Shown piece by piece: positions 1-11,920 of a DNA stretch of 64,000 nucleotides. This DNA comes from Labyrinthula sp. Ha (Eukaryota; Sar; Bigyra; Labyrinthulida; Labyrinthulaceae): contig JAALGZ010000005.1 in assembly GCA_015227615.1 (NCBI GenBank), forward strand, positions 496,001 through 560,000, written 5' to 3'. The notes under the pieces were generated by a model, which did no database searches, was not told the origin of the DNA, and saw only the letters and a list, made by a program, of their open reading frames with translations. Both the position numbers and the translations under genes were made by a program. Positions within the stretch are counted from its first letter, which is position 1. Each line of letters starts with the position of its first letter.

Positions 1-3000
1 AAAAATATCATAAAGAGATTATGCAAATTAATAGCTCGTGCAGAAACGACTCGCGAGGATTAGCCGCAATTATTGTTGCTGAAAATGTAGACAAGAGTAA
101 TTCTATTTGAGATAGTCGGATTCTTCTTCCTAAACCCTTTTCCTTTACTGTAGCATTATTTCAAATAAGATAAAGCCTTGTTCCAGATATACAACACTTC
201 CTAAAAATAGTAAGGTGGATGAATCTTGGTTATTAAGGAATATGAAGTCTGTTCTTACGAAAAAAGCTTCACATTTGATTGAGAAGCTAATGCCTTCCAA
301 TAATTTATGTTACTGACCCCGTTAGCTACAATAGAAATAATTCAAACTTGTGCATTCCTGTGGTTGAATTTCAAAGATACAATTTTCCATTAATAGAAAA
401 AATCGAAGTAATCTTAGTTTTTACTGAAGTTGCATGTCATAGTAGCTTATTGGAAAGAAATTTTTGCTACTTGATACTACTACCATAGTGTAACTATAAT
501 ACTTGTTATGTGCTATGGTACATAGCGAAAATCTACACCTTGTGGGCAAATCAGGAAAGTTAAAGCCAATAAGTAAATGTTTTCTTATATTTAGATCTGT
601 GTTGAGATCTGTAAGTCTATCAAACAATGCTACTAGTATTCTCATTTTGACTGTTAGAATAAAATGTCATCAGGTATAGATGAGAGCGCTCCGTGCTACC
701 ATGAGACCAAACTATCTTTTATTCATCGAAAATAAAAAACCAAATTTCAAATCTTATATTGTATATTCTGATGCACAGTTTTCACAAAATAAATGTTGAG
801 GATTTATATTTTTCTCCTTTATATACCCGAGAAACCAATTATGATTAAATAACTTCTTAACAATACCAGTGTAATCTAAAATTCTTCTTTCAGCTAAGAA
901 TAACTCTATTTAGTTTTCAAGTATTTGGCATTTTTTAATTAAATAGTATATCTATTGCTTCTCTAAAGATAATAGTCTTATTTAGCAGTTTCTTTTCTGT
1001 TATCTGAACATAAAACCCCTTGAAAGAGGATATTCTTAGTATTATGAACTAATTTAAGGGGAAAACTAGAGTTCTTACTCTAAATTTGAATCCACAATAT
1101 AAATACTCTGGGATATTCAATATAATTTTACTATGAAATATAGTACCAATTACACCATATATGTAAGCAATATGTTAGGGCGTCTCTCGGAAAGTAACCC
1201 AGAGAAGGGATTTCTAATTGATCCGTACACATGCTATCTATATCATAAAAGCGATTTATTAATATCTTGGGAAAACCGAAAACAGTGCTGTAATAGTAGT
1301 CTTGTCTTTGATCTTAAATTTTTCCAAAGCAACAGATTGATATGAAAGACAGGGAGTTGGACTTAGCCACTGAACAGTATGTAGCTCTGTCGCAACATAT
1401 CTTAGACAGGCACTAATACAAACCCCAAATTAGTTATTTCCTCTTGTAGGAAAGAGTGTTTATACTCTATTAATTTGAGGTACTCGATGTATTTGTTTTC
1501 TGACATGGTTTCTTTATAGTCTCTCCTTTCCTGTACATGGATCGGATAGGAATAGTTAGAATCTTCAGTAATTTTGCACTCAGTATTTAAAGTTGAAAAT
1601 ATTCTTTGGGCATATAAGTTTTGTGTTGTAAAAATTTTGCACTAATAGTTTGAGGATATATAATATCCAAATTAGCTAACCATACCCCATTGTTTTGTGA
1701 TATATTATTATAGTGTTCATATGCTTGTGATGGATGCGCAAAAATGATTTCCTTGCAACTACACAGCTAAAAAATATAATACTACAAAAACAAATTTCGG
1801 TATATGTTTTCTAATCTGTATGATGAGTTAATGCTTCGCGATGAATAGATATCAGATTCAAGATAGATATTTAGAATAGGAAATGAGAAGAACAATGTTG
1901 GAATGGAGAGGTCTAAGTGTGTTTATTATATAGAGAAGAAGCTAAACTTGATTTGAAGTATTAAAAATGCGACTACGTCTGACACAATGAAAAACTACTA
2001 GATCTCGTACTTAGACAGAGTAAGATGGGAAAACTAAATATAGAAATAATGTTTAATAGTATTATGAAAAGGTAACAATCTGCTTGGCATCGACGCATTA
2101 ACTGGTTTTTTATTGATGTTGCACTCTCGCTGAAATGTATTGCACCACAAATCTCATATCTATTTTAGTAGATCTTCCAATAAAATATTAAGCTTATACT
2201 CCGTTTTCATAAATTGCTTTGTTTGAAATCTATGTGTAAAATTTACATTATCAACCCAGGATTTTAGTGGGTACATTGGATAATGCTGACTAAGACCTAT
2301 TAATTGCACATTCTAAAATACATATATAAATCTAAATTTTTACTTTTAAGTTATTTTTGTAGCTAAGTGCTAGCTTATTACTAATGATTTATACCATTAT
2401 TGGTTTTTTGAAAAACAGAATAAGATTTTTGTAGAAAGGACTGTTTGTGAAAGTCAGAGCATGACTGTAATTATAGGTTAAGCCAAGACCGCATTGCATT
2501 ATACATAATACCAGGAGATACGATTATATATTCATTATCTATTTAAACTCAGAGAGAATGAATTAGGGTTAACAAAGCCTCTTAGTAAAAAACCTAGTTG
2601 AGTATTATAACTTGCTTTTCGTAACATATTAGAACCCAGTCACTTCTCTTCTTTGCTTCGAGAAGAGGTAAAGTTAGTTCAAGATCCCGTGATAATGCCT
2701 CTACTTGCTGATACATTAGGATAAAAATAGATTCAGATACAATAAAATAAAATTAACACAATTGGTAGATCCAACAAAGTTTCACTAGAAACGAAGGTGT
2801 TAAGGTACGCTTGATGGAAATAACCTGATGGTTCAAATCTGTATCTACTTTTCGGGGATTACGTTTTTTACTCCGGAGTCAAAAACTTATCCAAGTCCAA
2901 TTAGTCCAGTCGATTTGGTACATACGGGCAAACAAAACCCAAACTTTGGCTCAATTTTGAACGAGCAGGATGTCGATTTTAATTAACGAAATTTGCATTG

Positions 3001-3474
3001 CGCTGAATCACGCTTTCACCATATTGGAGAAAATATAGATAGATATGGGAGCATATTGAAGCGCGCTTTAAGGTAGTGAGTAAGGAGTAATAGTTAAAAA
3101 TTTAATGTTATTGGGTCTTATTCTTATTATTATTCTGTGAAATTCCATGGACTTCTCTTTTTAATTGAATTTAATACTAGAAGTCTGGGTTAGAATACGT
3201 CTTTAAAATGATCCATGCCCCTCCCCAACATACACACACACAGCTTTCAATAAGGATATGGGTGAGTTTAAACGTTTTTTTCCAGATCTTGAATAAACTT
3301 ACAAGCAAGTGTTAAGTAAAAAATACGTTGGATTTAACATATTTAGAGTATTAAAACCATTAATTTTGAGCACTGAAATTGACAAGATGTAGATTTGCAT
3401 TGAAGTTAAATTAAATTTTCAAACTTAAGTATTATTGATAGAAATCTTACAGTAATGTTTGATTATATTCATCT

Positions 3475-3657
3475 TTGTTTTTTAATAAATCAAACTTCCT
3501 AAACCCCTGTTCCAAAATATTTATCTTCCTGTTTAAAAAAACAAATCCACAGCTCTAAATATTCCTCTATTGTTTCTTTGAATAAGCCCAGCTTCCCAAA
3601 AACCTGCTTCAAAGAATTCATCTTTGTTTTTATGAATAAACAGCTATTTCAGAACTG
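3475..3657. repeat. Degenerate tandem repeat, roughly 45-58 bp units
   Basis: Several consecutive segments share the pattern TTGTTT, then an A/T run with AATAA, then CTTCC(T/C)AAA and CCTG(T/C)TTC, ending ATCTT. The clearest pair begins near 3475 and near 3570 and looks about 70 percent alike by eye. A partial third unit ends near 3657. There is no open frame across it. It is probably an old, decayed minisatellite. Confidence 0.4.
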
Positions 3658-5175
3658 TATTTTTATATGTTTTTTTGCTTTCTGGATTTGAGATATTTAA
3701 TTTTGGGTAATAAAGAACTGAATCATTAAGAATTAGGGGTACTTGACGCTGGAGTTAATAAACCCTATACATATCATACAGATCGAAGAAATTACAGAAA
3801 ATAAATATTATACTACATCCTTCTACCTATTATAGAATGATATTTTTTCAAACTATATCTTAAAAAATACGCTTTTGCAGAATGTGTATGATATTATAAC
3901 CTGTGCATTACTAGAGAACCTTCTGGATTCAAAAGAAATGGTTTAAGCTATATCCGTACTTAGCGTCTGTCGATGACATCTATTTCCATATAATTACTGT
4001 TCATAGTTCTTAGTAGATATATATCGAATAAGAACTACCAAAACACGTGGCGGCTGATGCAAGGGTTAGGTTTTTCAAATGATATAGCCAAGTTGTAATA
4101 TTCCCCAGTCCCGCTACGGACATTACCAGAAACTAAATACATTTTGGCGAAGACATTAAAGGAAAATACCCAAGATATCCATGAATATTCTACAGCTGAT
4201 TTTTATTAGTATTGACCCCCCTCCTTTTGATACAGAATTATTGTATTGATGTCTAAGCATTTCAGTTCTAAAGAATGAGTGCTTCATTTGATGCTAATGC
4301 CAATCGAAAAATAGAAATATGGTCAATTAGAGCAGTTTCTTCTATCCTATTATTTGTCATTGGTCATTTTCTCTCAGAGCTCTATAAAGGATATTAATTC
4401 GTATAAAAAAGCAAGAAAACTGGTATGGTGGTATCCTTTTTGAATGGAAAACTATGATGGGTAACTCTTCTCCGGCTATAATATACTTTCACAACACGTA
4501 TAGTTGCAAATGTTATTGTTATGAACAACTTTAGCATTGACTGGCATTCCAAGTTTTGTAATCATTCATTTTTTTTACATATTTTACATCTTTTTATTTA
4601 AATTAGTACAAAAGACGCTCATACAGCATCTTTTGTAAGTTTTCTCTAAACATTTAGTGACATATGCACTATTCTCGGCGGGTTGTGGACACAACCTTAA
4701 TTTTTTGTGGGAAAACAAACTCCAAGTTAAAGTATGTAAGTGTTAAATTATGTTAAGGTAAACGAAAATTATGTCTTATCCATAGTTGTATATTGTATTA
4801 AGTCTTCGCGAATCTCTTGTCAACAAGTTACAAAGAAATAGGATCCGATAAGTAACTATTTTTTAAAAGAAAACTAGACCTATCCCTTAGAATACATAAT
4901 TTATCTCAGTTATTTAGAAAGCACATTTGAATCGCAAGTTAAATATATCTGCATTGAACGCTAAGCCATACGTATAATCACTTCATCAAATCTTTATGAC
5001 AGAAGAACATTTGTAAACTAGTGTTATAAATTCCTAAAATTCGTCTGCAATAGGAAGATATATCTAAAAATAGTTTTTTAAATTCATTTCTGGGGCTATA
5101 TAGTTCGTCTCAAATTATGCAAATTTAAAAGTGGATGGCTCCCTATATATTTATAATATAAAAGGGGGGGATGGA

Positions 5176-5236
5176 ATTCTCCATGCGTCTACGCTGCATG
5201 GTAAGAAGCGACTTATTACTGCATGCCCTGGAGAAT
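5176..5236. other. Local inverted repeats, possible RNA hairpin
   Basis: Outer arms ATTCTCCA (5176-5183) and TGGAGAAT (5229-5236) are perfectly complementary. Inner arms CCATGC (5181-5186) and GCATGG (5196-5201) would form a competing hairpin with a 9-nt loop. The segment is more GC-rich than its surroundings and follows a run of seven G. No known RNA family is recognised, so function is unproven. Confidence 0.25.
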
Positions 5237-6587
5237 ACACTAACACACCAACGATTAGAGTTTTAAATACAAATTAACGGTTTACCAGCGAATTCTAATT
5301 GATTTTTCTTTTTTTTCTTGGTAAATACCTGTAACTTAACCTTCATCTTGGTTCTATCATCAATTTCATGATGAACAAAAATACTAAGATTTCGCATGAT
5401 ATACTGCATAGCTTCTAAATCAGTGGAACAACGTACATTTTGTAACAGAATTCAAGAAAATAAGCATTGGAAACTTAATAAAAATTCATAATTTTTAGCT
5501 TAGACTTAACAATGATGGTATTAATTGTATTTAGCAAATAGTTAAGCCATGGGAGGATGCCCCCAACATGTTATTTGCCCCTGCGTGCACAGCTTTTATT
5601 CAATCACTAAGTAAAGGAAATACTTTTCTTAGACGAAAGTTCTATTTCATTTTTTGCTGTAGAAAAACATACTAGATTTTAAATTTATAAGTATTTATGT
5701 TGCGAAGACACCAATTCCTAGCCTTAATTTTTCTGATGCAATGAACAATGCAAAGCACCGTATCCCTAGTCTAATGCCAAAATATTGACATAGTCCACCT
5801 CTTAAGTATAATCGAATACAATTACAAAGACAACAATACAAAAGGACAATATGTATCAAAAATTTATGTCAGAAATTTTTAATTTATTGAGTTATAAGAC
5901 TTCTGTGACGCTTTGAATAACTATATGGGTTAGTTCGAAAGTATGATATACATTTAAGTCTTAAACGCATCTTGAGTTAACCTCTTCATTTCATGAGAGT
6001 ATATTCTGACTTTTCCTGTTTTAACGTAATCTAGGTTAAGCCCTTTTAATGTATTATAGTTGATTCAAAACTCCTTCTAGATGGTTCAAAATTTTTAAAT
6101 CGATAAAATGTTATGTCTTACTGAAGCTGCAAATATTTAACAAGGAAGATGATAAAAATTATTGAAGAGATCACTGAGTCAAAGTACTTCAAATTCACAA
6201 TATTGCTTGTTTGTGCATTTGGCTGAACTCTAAATAAACACTAATGTATTACTTTGACCATTTATCTCACATATGTTTGTAGAAAAATTTCCCATGATAT
6301 AGCTGGATAACTACGTAGGTAGTTGCGCTAATACTATCTAGTACATCATCTATTATGTCAATCCTAAATAGAAAACGAAAAATGGCAACCATGTTACTAT
6401 CCTAATTATAGATGATAATAAGCACATCATAATCAAGTTCTTTACCGCGGATTACCTCCTCTACATTGAATGTACTGTCTCCATGATGCCAAGAACTCAT
6501 GTAGCTATATTGAACCATATCATTTATATCTTTTAAGTATTTATTGACCCTACTGATTAGGTAAGGTGCATACAGACCTGAGTTGTA

Positions 6588-6760
6588 TTGGATTTATTAA
6601 TATGAGTTGGATTTTATTTATTGATAATTTATTAATAAGTAATTTGCTTGGTTTTTTTTTATTGATTGATTCTGATAATTCCCCAACCATTTTGTTTGAT
6701 TATTGACAATTAATTGATCATCAATGCAAGGCTATGTCAAAAGGCCCTGGACTAAATAGC
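6588..6760. repeat. Diverged copy of the hAT-like element at 48.7 kb, opposite orientation
   Basis: The stretch aligns with the reverse complement of the element at 48676-48907 through a series of shared blocks: TTTATTGATAATTT, ATTGATNGATTCTGATAATTCC, ATTTTGNTTG and AATTAATTGAT. A GGCCCTGGAC motif near 6738 resembles the element's terminal repeats, but clean ends and a target duplication are not visible. Related blocks such as ATTGATAATCAG recur near 7230, so the full remnant may reach about 7250 with other DNA inserted. Confidence 0.45.
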
Positions 6761-9391
6761 AAAAAATAGTTTTTTAAATTTTGAACCGTACACAAAGTTT
6801 TAAAAATGAGTCACATCGCCCAGCCATATTCTATTACTTGATTATTCCCATTTCATGTGGCCAGTTTTTAAAGGTTTTCATATGGTGCAGAAACTAAGTA
6901 AAAAAAATCGACAATTTTAAATAGAATCGCCCAGCTTATCTTTACTTTGATAACCAATAATAAGCAGAGTAAAACCAGAATAACTTGATAAAAGCAAAAT
7001 ACCAAATCTTTTCTTGAAGATCAAAATCAAAATAATCATCAAATAATTGTTAATAGTTTTTTCAAATCCGAAGCCTATTTATGAATAATTAGTCATTAAA
7101 CTTTGGGGCGTGTTTTGCTTGTTTATAACTATTAATATTGCCAAACCCATTTTTATTGAGAATCTACAATTAAATTTGTTGAAAATAAAATAAAAAAACT
7201 TTGAAATTAATCAAAACCTTTATTTCGGTATTGATAATCAGTATTGAAATAAATAAATAGTAATTATAAAGAACTCTTGTTGAATTGCACTTAAAATTAT
7301 AATAGCACCAAGCAACTTTTTTTCATTATAGGTGGATCATATATCCTAAGAAGAACTTTCTCCCTGTCTAACACTAAGACAGTAACATATTTAAATCTCT
7401 AAGCATTAAATATTCTTAGAGTTAATTATAAATTATAAGTTCTCATCAATGATTCTTTGTGACATAATGTGAATATATAGCCCTCAAGTTTCCTCCGTAT
7501 CACTTTACAAGTTGTAAATAATATAGAACATATATAGAAAAACGAAAAGTATCCCGTCGTAACCAAATATGAAACTTAAGTGTGAACCATTAACTTAAAA
7601 GAGTAAGAAAGAGCAACCCCCCATTAGAAGTATGTGAATCTATAGAAAGATCAGATTCACTAGTGGTAAACAAGCACGGCGGATGATAATTAATTTTGCA
7701 CCAAGCTAAACCTATTTTTGCCATATGTTAGATTTGTTAGTTTTTAAATTCAAATAAATTATCAATTTAAAATCTTTACAGGTTTAAAATATACTTGGCG
7801 GTAATAACAGTTGAGATTAATCTTAAGACAAACCATAATAGATACTTAAACCCTTTTATATGCCAGTGTTTCAAGACCTTGGGAAGGCGAAAAGTATTCT
7901 TCCAAAGATACTCACCCCATAAATTTGTGATAACCTGTGCAAGTCTAAACCTCTTGAACCATGATAAATGGTCATATGAAATACATAATATGTTTGCTGT
8001 TGAGTCCATAGTTTAGTCACAGTTAATTAGTAAATAATTGACTAAATTCCTACAGGAAGTATTGTGCCTTAACTTTGGCATTGCTAAGAGTTAACCTCAT
8101 TGCAGCTACTTTCTTGAATTATTACATTCAAAAGAACTTATATTCGTTTTATTTGCATAGTTATTTGTAGACCTCATTTTAATCTTGACAGCAAAATAAT
8201 TTGAAAGATGGTTAAATTTTTAAAGAATAGCTAAGTAATAGAACGTATCTTAAATAACAATGACTATCATATATATCATTCGTATCATTGATGGATTCTC
8301 CTTTATGAGATTTTATTAATTGCAGAAACCTTTCTGTCCGACAACTTATTCTGGGTTCCAAGTTGCTTCCCGAGAATATGTTCCATAGACTAGCTTATCT
8401 AGAAATACGTAATGTAATATTAAAAATGGCTCAATAGTAAAGATAAATACTATATGAAGAAGTATAGCTTCAAAGCCGTATTAATCGACTTTCAATTTTG
8501 GTCTGATTTGACGGGTATTATACGAGTACCACTGCTCTGTATCAATTTGATAACATCTAAGGATAGTTTCTAAGAACCAGAGCATAAAAACAATCTCGGA
8601 AGCTTCACATATTCATTGGCCTTTGGTAATGCTCGATCCTTTTGCTTTGAACAAAATAAGTTACATTTGATATTTGTGAAAATTCAGAGCTATGTAATTT
8701 CACCTGAGGCCCTATCTCATTTAGTAGGTACAAGTAAGAACTCTCGAGGAAGAAAAATTTTATTTAGCAAAGTATGTCAAGATTCAAAATTAAAGGAGAT
8801 TGCGAATATTAAGCTAAACAGCTTAAAGTTATAATTATGAGTATGCCACTAATACCTTGTTTCTTTTTTAATCTAAGAGATACAAATAGTGTTCACAAAT
8901 TTTGACCATGACCTAGTATATATAGCAGAATCAGCTAATTAAATAAATATGAATGGATTAAATAGATAAAAAATATGTTCAAAAACATTATTCTTAAGAA
9001 TTCTATATTAACTAGATTTGTCAAATCTTTGAATGATCTGACCTAGCGCTTTTATATAAACTTTTCTTCCTGAATAATGATAAATTATATACTAGGGTCA
9101 TAGTTGAGAAAAAATGTTCTAAATATAACTTACAGAAATTGTATTGATGGTTCTGATCCTTGGAACGAAGATGGTTAACAATCTTCTTACTAGAGTTTGG
9201 AGCTTTCTTTAATGCTTGAACTTGGCGGCTTTTCAGAGATCTCTATCGTAAGAGTCTCAAATATAGATTTTTATTGAAAGTTATTTGCTAAAATATTTTG
9301 ATATATCTTTAGTCTTTATTTCTCACATAGGGTTATCATGAATATATAGTCTTGAATTTATACTTAATACAGGACGGTGTGGGTTGACGAT

Positions 9392-10677
9392 ATGGAATTA
9401 CCACAACACATACCAAAAAATCCCATGAAAGCGAAACAAAGGGTCGTCTATGTCTATGATCCAGAAGTTCCAAATCACCACTACGGCTCCGGACATCCGA
9501 TGAAGCCACAAAGAATGCGGTTAACTGACTCTTTAATAAGCTCTTTTAATCTTGAAATAACAAAGGTGAAGCCACACTTAGCTACAGCCGAAGAAATGAT
9601 ATCCTATCACTCTTCGAAATACATCCATTTTCTTCAAACAAAAACTCAAACAACTTCTTACAAAATATTAGATGAGTTTAATCTTGCGGACTATGGGGAC
9701 TGCCCTTTATTTCCAGGCATTTTTCGGTTCTGTCAAGCATCAACAGGTGCTAGTTTAGATTGTGCAAGAAGACTTTGCTGTGACGCGAGTGACATTTGTA
9801 TTAACTGGGCAGGTGGATTGCATCACGCAAGAAAAAACGAAGGTGCTGGTTTTTGTTATGTCAACGATATTGTTATTGCAATTCTAGAGCTGCTTAAACG
9901 TTTCAAGAGAGTTTTATATATCGATATAGACGTTCATCACGGTAACAGATTTGGTTGTTTAACTCTTAGGTGATGGAGTTGAAGAAGCTTTTTATCACTC
10001 AGATAGGGTTTTCACACTTAGTTTTCATAGATATGGTGAAGATTTCTTTCCAGGAACAGGTGCGTTAGGTATATTTTAATGTGCTGTTAAGTGTAGACGA
10101 TGTCGGTGTTGGCGCTGGGTTGAACTGTACAGCTAATTTTCCCTTGAAGGATGGATTGACGGATGATCAGTTTAAGTCTATATTTGAGCCCGTTGTTGAT
10201 GAAATTATGAAATATTTTGATCCTGAGGCTATTGTTCTTCAATGCGGTGCTGATTCGTTAATCGGTGATCGACTTGGTTCTTTTTGTCTAAGTGTGAAGG
10301 GTCATTCTACTTGCGTTGAATATATTAAGAAACTTAAGAAGCCCCTTTTGGTATTAGGAGGTGGTGGGTATACAGTGAGCAATGTCTCTAGATGCTGGTT
10401 TTATGAAACCGCCTTGTTGGTAGACCAAGTTGATGTTGTTGAAAGTGCTGGTTACAAGATTCCAGAATCCGATCCTTTCTATGCATATTATAAACCGGAG
10501 TTTACTTTAGATTTAGTATACCGAGCAATGCCGATGAACGCAAACGTTGAAGAAGTTCTGGAGAAAAATAAACAAACGATTCTCAAAAGAATAAGAGATC
10601 TGAAGAGTCCGCCCAGTGTTCAAATGCAAGAAATTCCTGTGTATGAGGTTCCAGAGGTTAAGGAAGATGACCCTTAG
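9392..10677 (+). CDS. Class I histone deacetylase (HDAC1/2/3, Rpd3 family)
   Basis: Zn-dependent lysine deacetylase expected to act on histones in nuclear co-repressor complexes. Three exons (9392-9941, 9970-10068, 10097-10677) give 409 residues. Both introns are 28 nt with GT-AG ends, and splicing restores two diagnostic motifs: [14 protein letters not shown] and [12 protein letters not shown]. The active site is complete: His144-His145 in GGLHHARK, metal ligands Asp180, His182 and Asp269, and the transition-state Tyr308 in GGGGYTV. The HPMKP segment near the N-terminus matches the inositol-phosphate-binding region of class I enzymes. The C-terminal tail is short and lacks an RPD3-type acidic extension. 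Met at 9392 is preferred over an upstream GTG in the same frame. The stop lies 3 bp from that of the opposing exonuclease gene. Assignment to class I is firm; HDAC3 versus HDAC1/2 is not settled. Confidence 0.93.
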
Positions 10678-10680
10678 AAT

Positions 10681-11920
10681 TCATCGCTTTGATCTTCTTT
10701 TTAGCAGCTTCATTGTTCTGTTTAACTTTGCTTTTCGTTTGGTGAAGCTTTTAAATGATCCTTGTTTTGCGCTTTGCATAAATCTTTGATACCCAGAAGA
10801 AAACTTTGGTTTGACTTTTGGTGTTGTGTTTTGCCTTCGCTTCGATTCTTGCGTGGCCACTTCCTTTGTCTTCTCAATCTGCTTCAGCGTTGAAGTTAAA
10901 CTGGTGGAGTAGTCTTGCTTAACAAATGGGTTTCGCCTTTTTTTTCGCCGCGGTCTTCTTACAATTGGATCCAAAGGTATCTTGAAGAACTCATGCACAA
11001 CTAGCTCCCATATTATTTGTAAACTATTTCTGCTGTCTTCAATGCTGTCATGAACTCCACCTCGAGATTCTCGACTCATACCTTCGAACAAGACTTTCTG
11101 GGTTAAATATTCCAGACTGTGGATTAAATCTTTGTTAATTTTACCAGTTTGATCATCAAGCACCTCATATAAAAGAGAAGAGTCAATAATATTAAGCCCC
11201 TTTGCAGAAATTCCAAGTGCAAGAAAATCATGGTCTACAGCATGTCCCATGAAAAAAGTTTCTTCAGAAATCAAAGATGCGAAAATGCTACGAGCTAGCT
11301 CAAAGTTGACGCAATAGGTGTTCAATATATCTTTTGATATGCCAGTGATATCTGTTCTATAATCAACAACGTATGGATCAAAATCTTTGTTTCCAGACTT
11401 CAAAGGGTTAACCAAAATATCGAGGATAGCTTCACCTTTTAAATTTACGGCTGATACACGGATCAAAGCCATGTCATCTTCTTTCGTCTCCAGCATTTCA
11501 CAATCAAATGCAATGTATTTTTCTGGATGAGATTTTTTGTTTATAATTGTTTTGAAGGGAGTTGCAGATGTTTCTTTGGGTAGAGTTCGAGAATTAAGCT
11601 CCTAAAGAATTAAAGAAAATATGCAGTACTCTTAAGCAGTCGTGAACTGTAAGGGAAGAAGAACCATTAATCTCCAATAAACTTTTTATTCTCTTGTTTG
11701 ATTTTGCCTTTTCTTCGAAGTTGAGCTGAAAAAGTGGATGTGCTTTCGTCTTCAAAGAGAGAGATCGAAGAACTTTAGCTAGCTCTGTCTCCGTATACTC
11801 TCCGGTTTTATTTATAAATTTATGAATAATGTAAGCTCTAGTCGAAGACTAAGAAGTCAATTTGTGTAGAAAAGATACCTGAAAAGTTTGAACTGCATTT
11901 TGAAGCTCTTCTTCTAACAT
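10681..11920 (-). CDS. DEDDh 3'-5' RNA exonuclease, REX1/SDN-like
   Basis: Predicted RNase of the REX/small-RNA-degrading-nuclease group, which trims structured RNAs or turns over small RNAs. Exons on the minus strand are 11879-11920, 11630-11848 and 10681-11601, with introns of 30 and 28 nt, giving 393 residues. Exo I is FDCEM (Asp120, Glu122), Exo II is GHAVDHDF (Asp212) and Exo III is HDSIEDS (His271, Asp276), so the DEDDh set is complete. The N-terminal 110 residues are helical and unassigned. The C-terminal 110 residues are Lys/Arg-rich, which would suit RNA binding or nucleolar targeting. The frame upstream of 11496 must be included, because it carries the first catalytic motif. It converges on HDAC with only 3 bp between the stops. 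Confidence 0.88.

Larger units (their letters stand above)
1..9391. other. Gene-free AT-rich stretch
   Basis: I see no convincing gene here. The open frames are all under 80 codons, mostly lack an ATG in good context, and resemble no family. The stretch holds a degenerate tandem repeat near 3.5 kb, a small inverted-repeat structure near 5.2 kb, and a diverged copy of a hAT-like repeat near 6.6 kb, each listed separately. The last 150 bp must contain the promoter of the HDAC gene, but I found no CCAAT box or other clear motif there. Confidence 0.6.

Noticed and set aside
2741-2850. tRNA-like boxes (TTGGTAGATCC and GGTTCAAATC)
   Set aside because: No acceptor or T-arm stem pairs around the B-box-like sequence; chance match in AT-rich DNA.
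7776-8016. Overlapping 70-80 codon frames on both strands
   Set aside because: Mutually antisense, no conserved content; likely a chance GC-richer patch.
10058-10096. Upstream donor option for HDAC intron 2
   Set aside because: It would delete two residues from the FPGTG loop; the donor at 10069 restores exact alignment length with class I HDACs.
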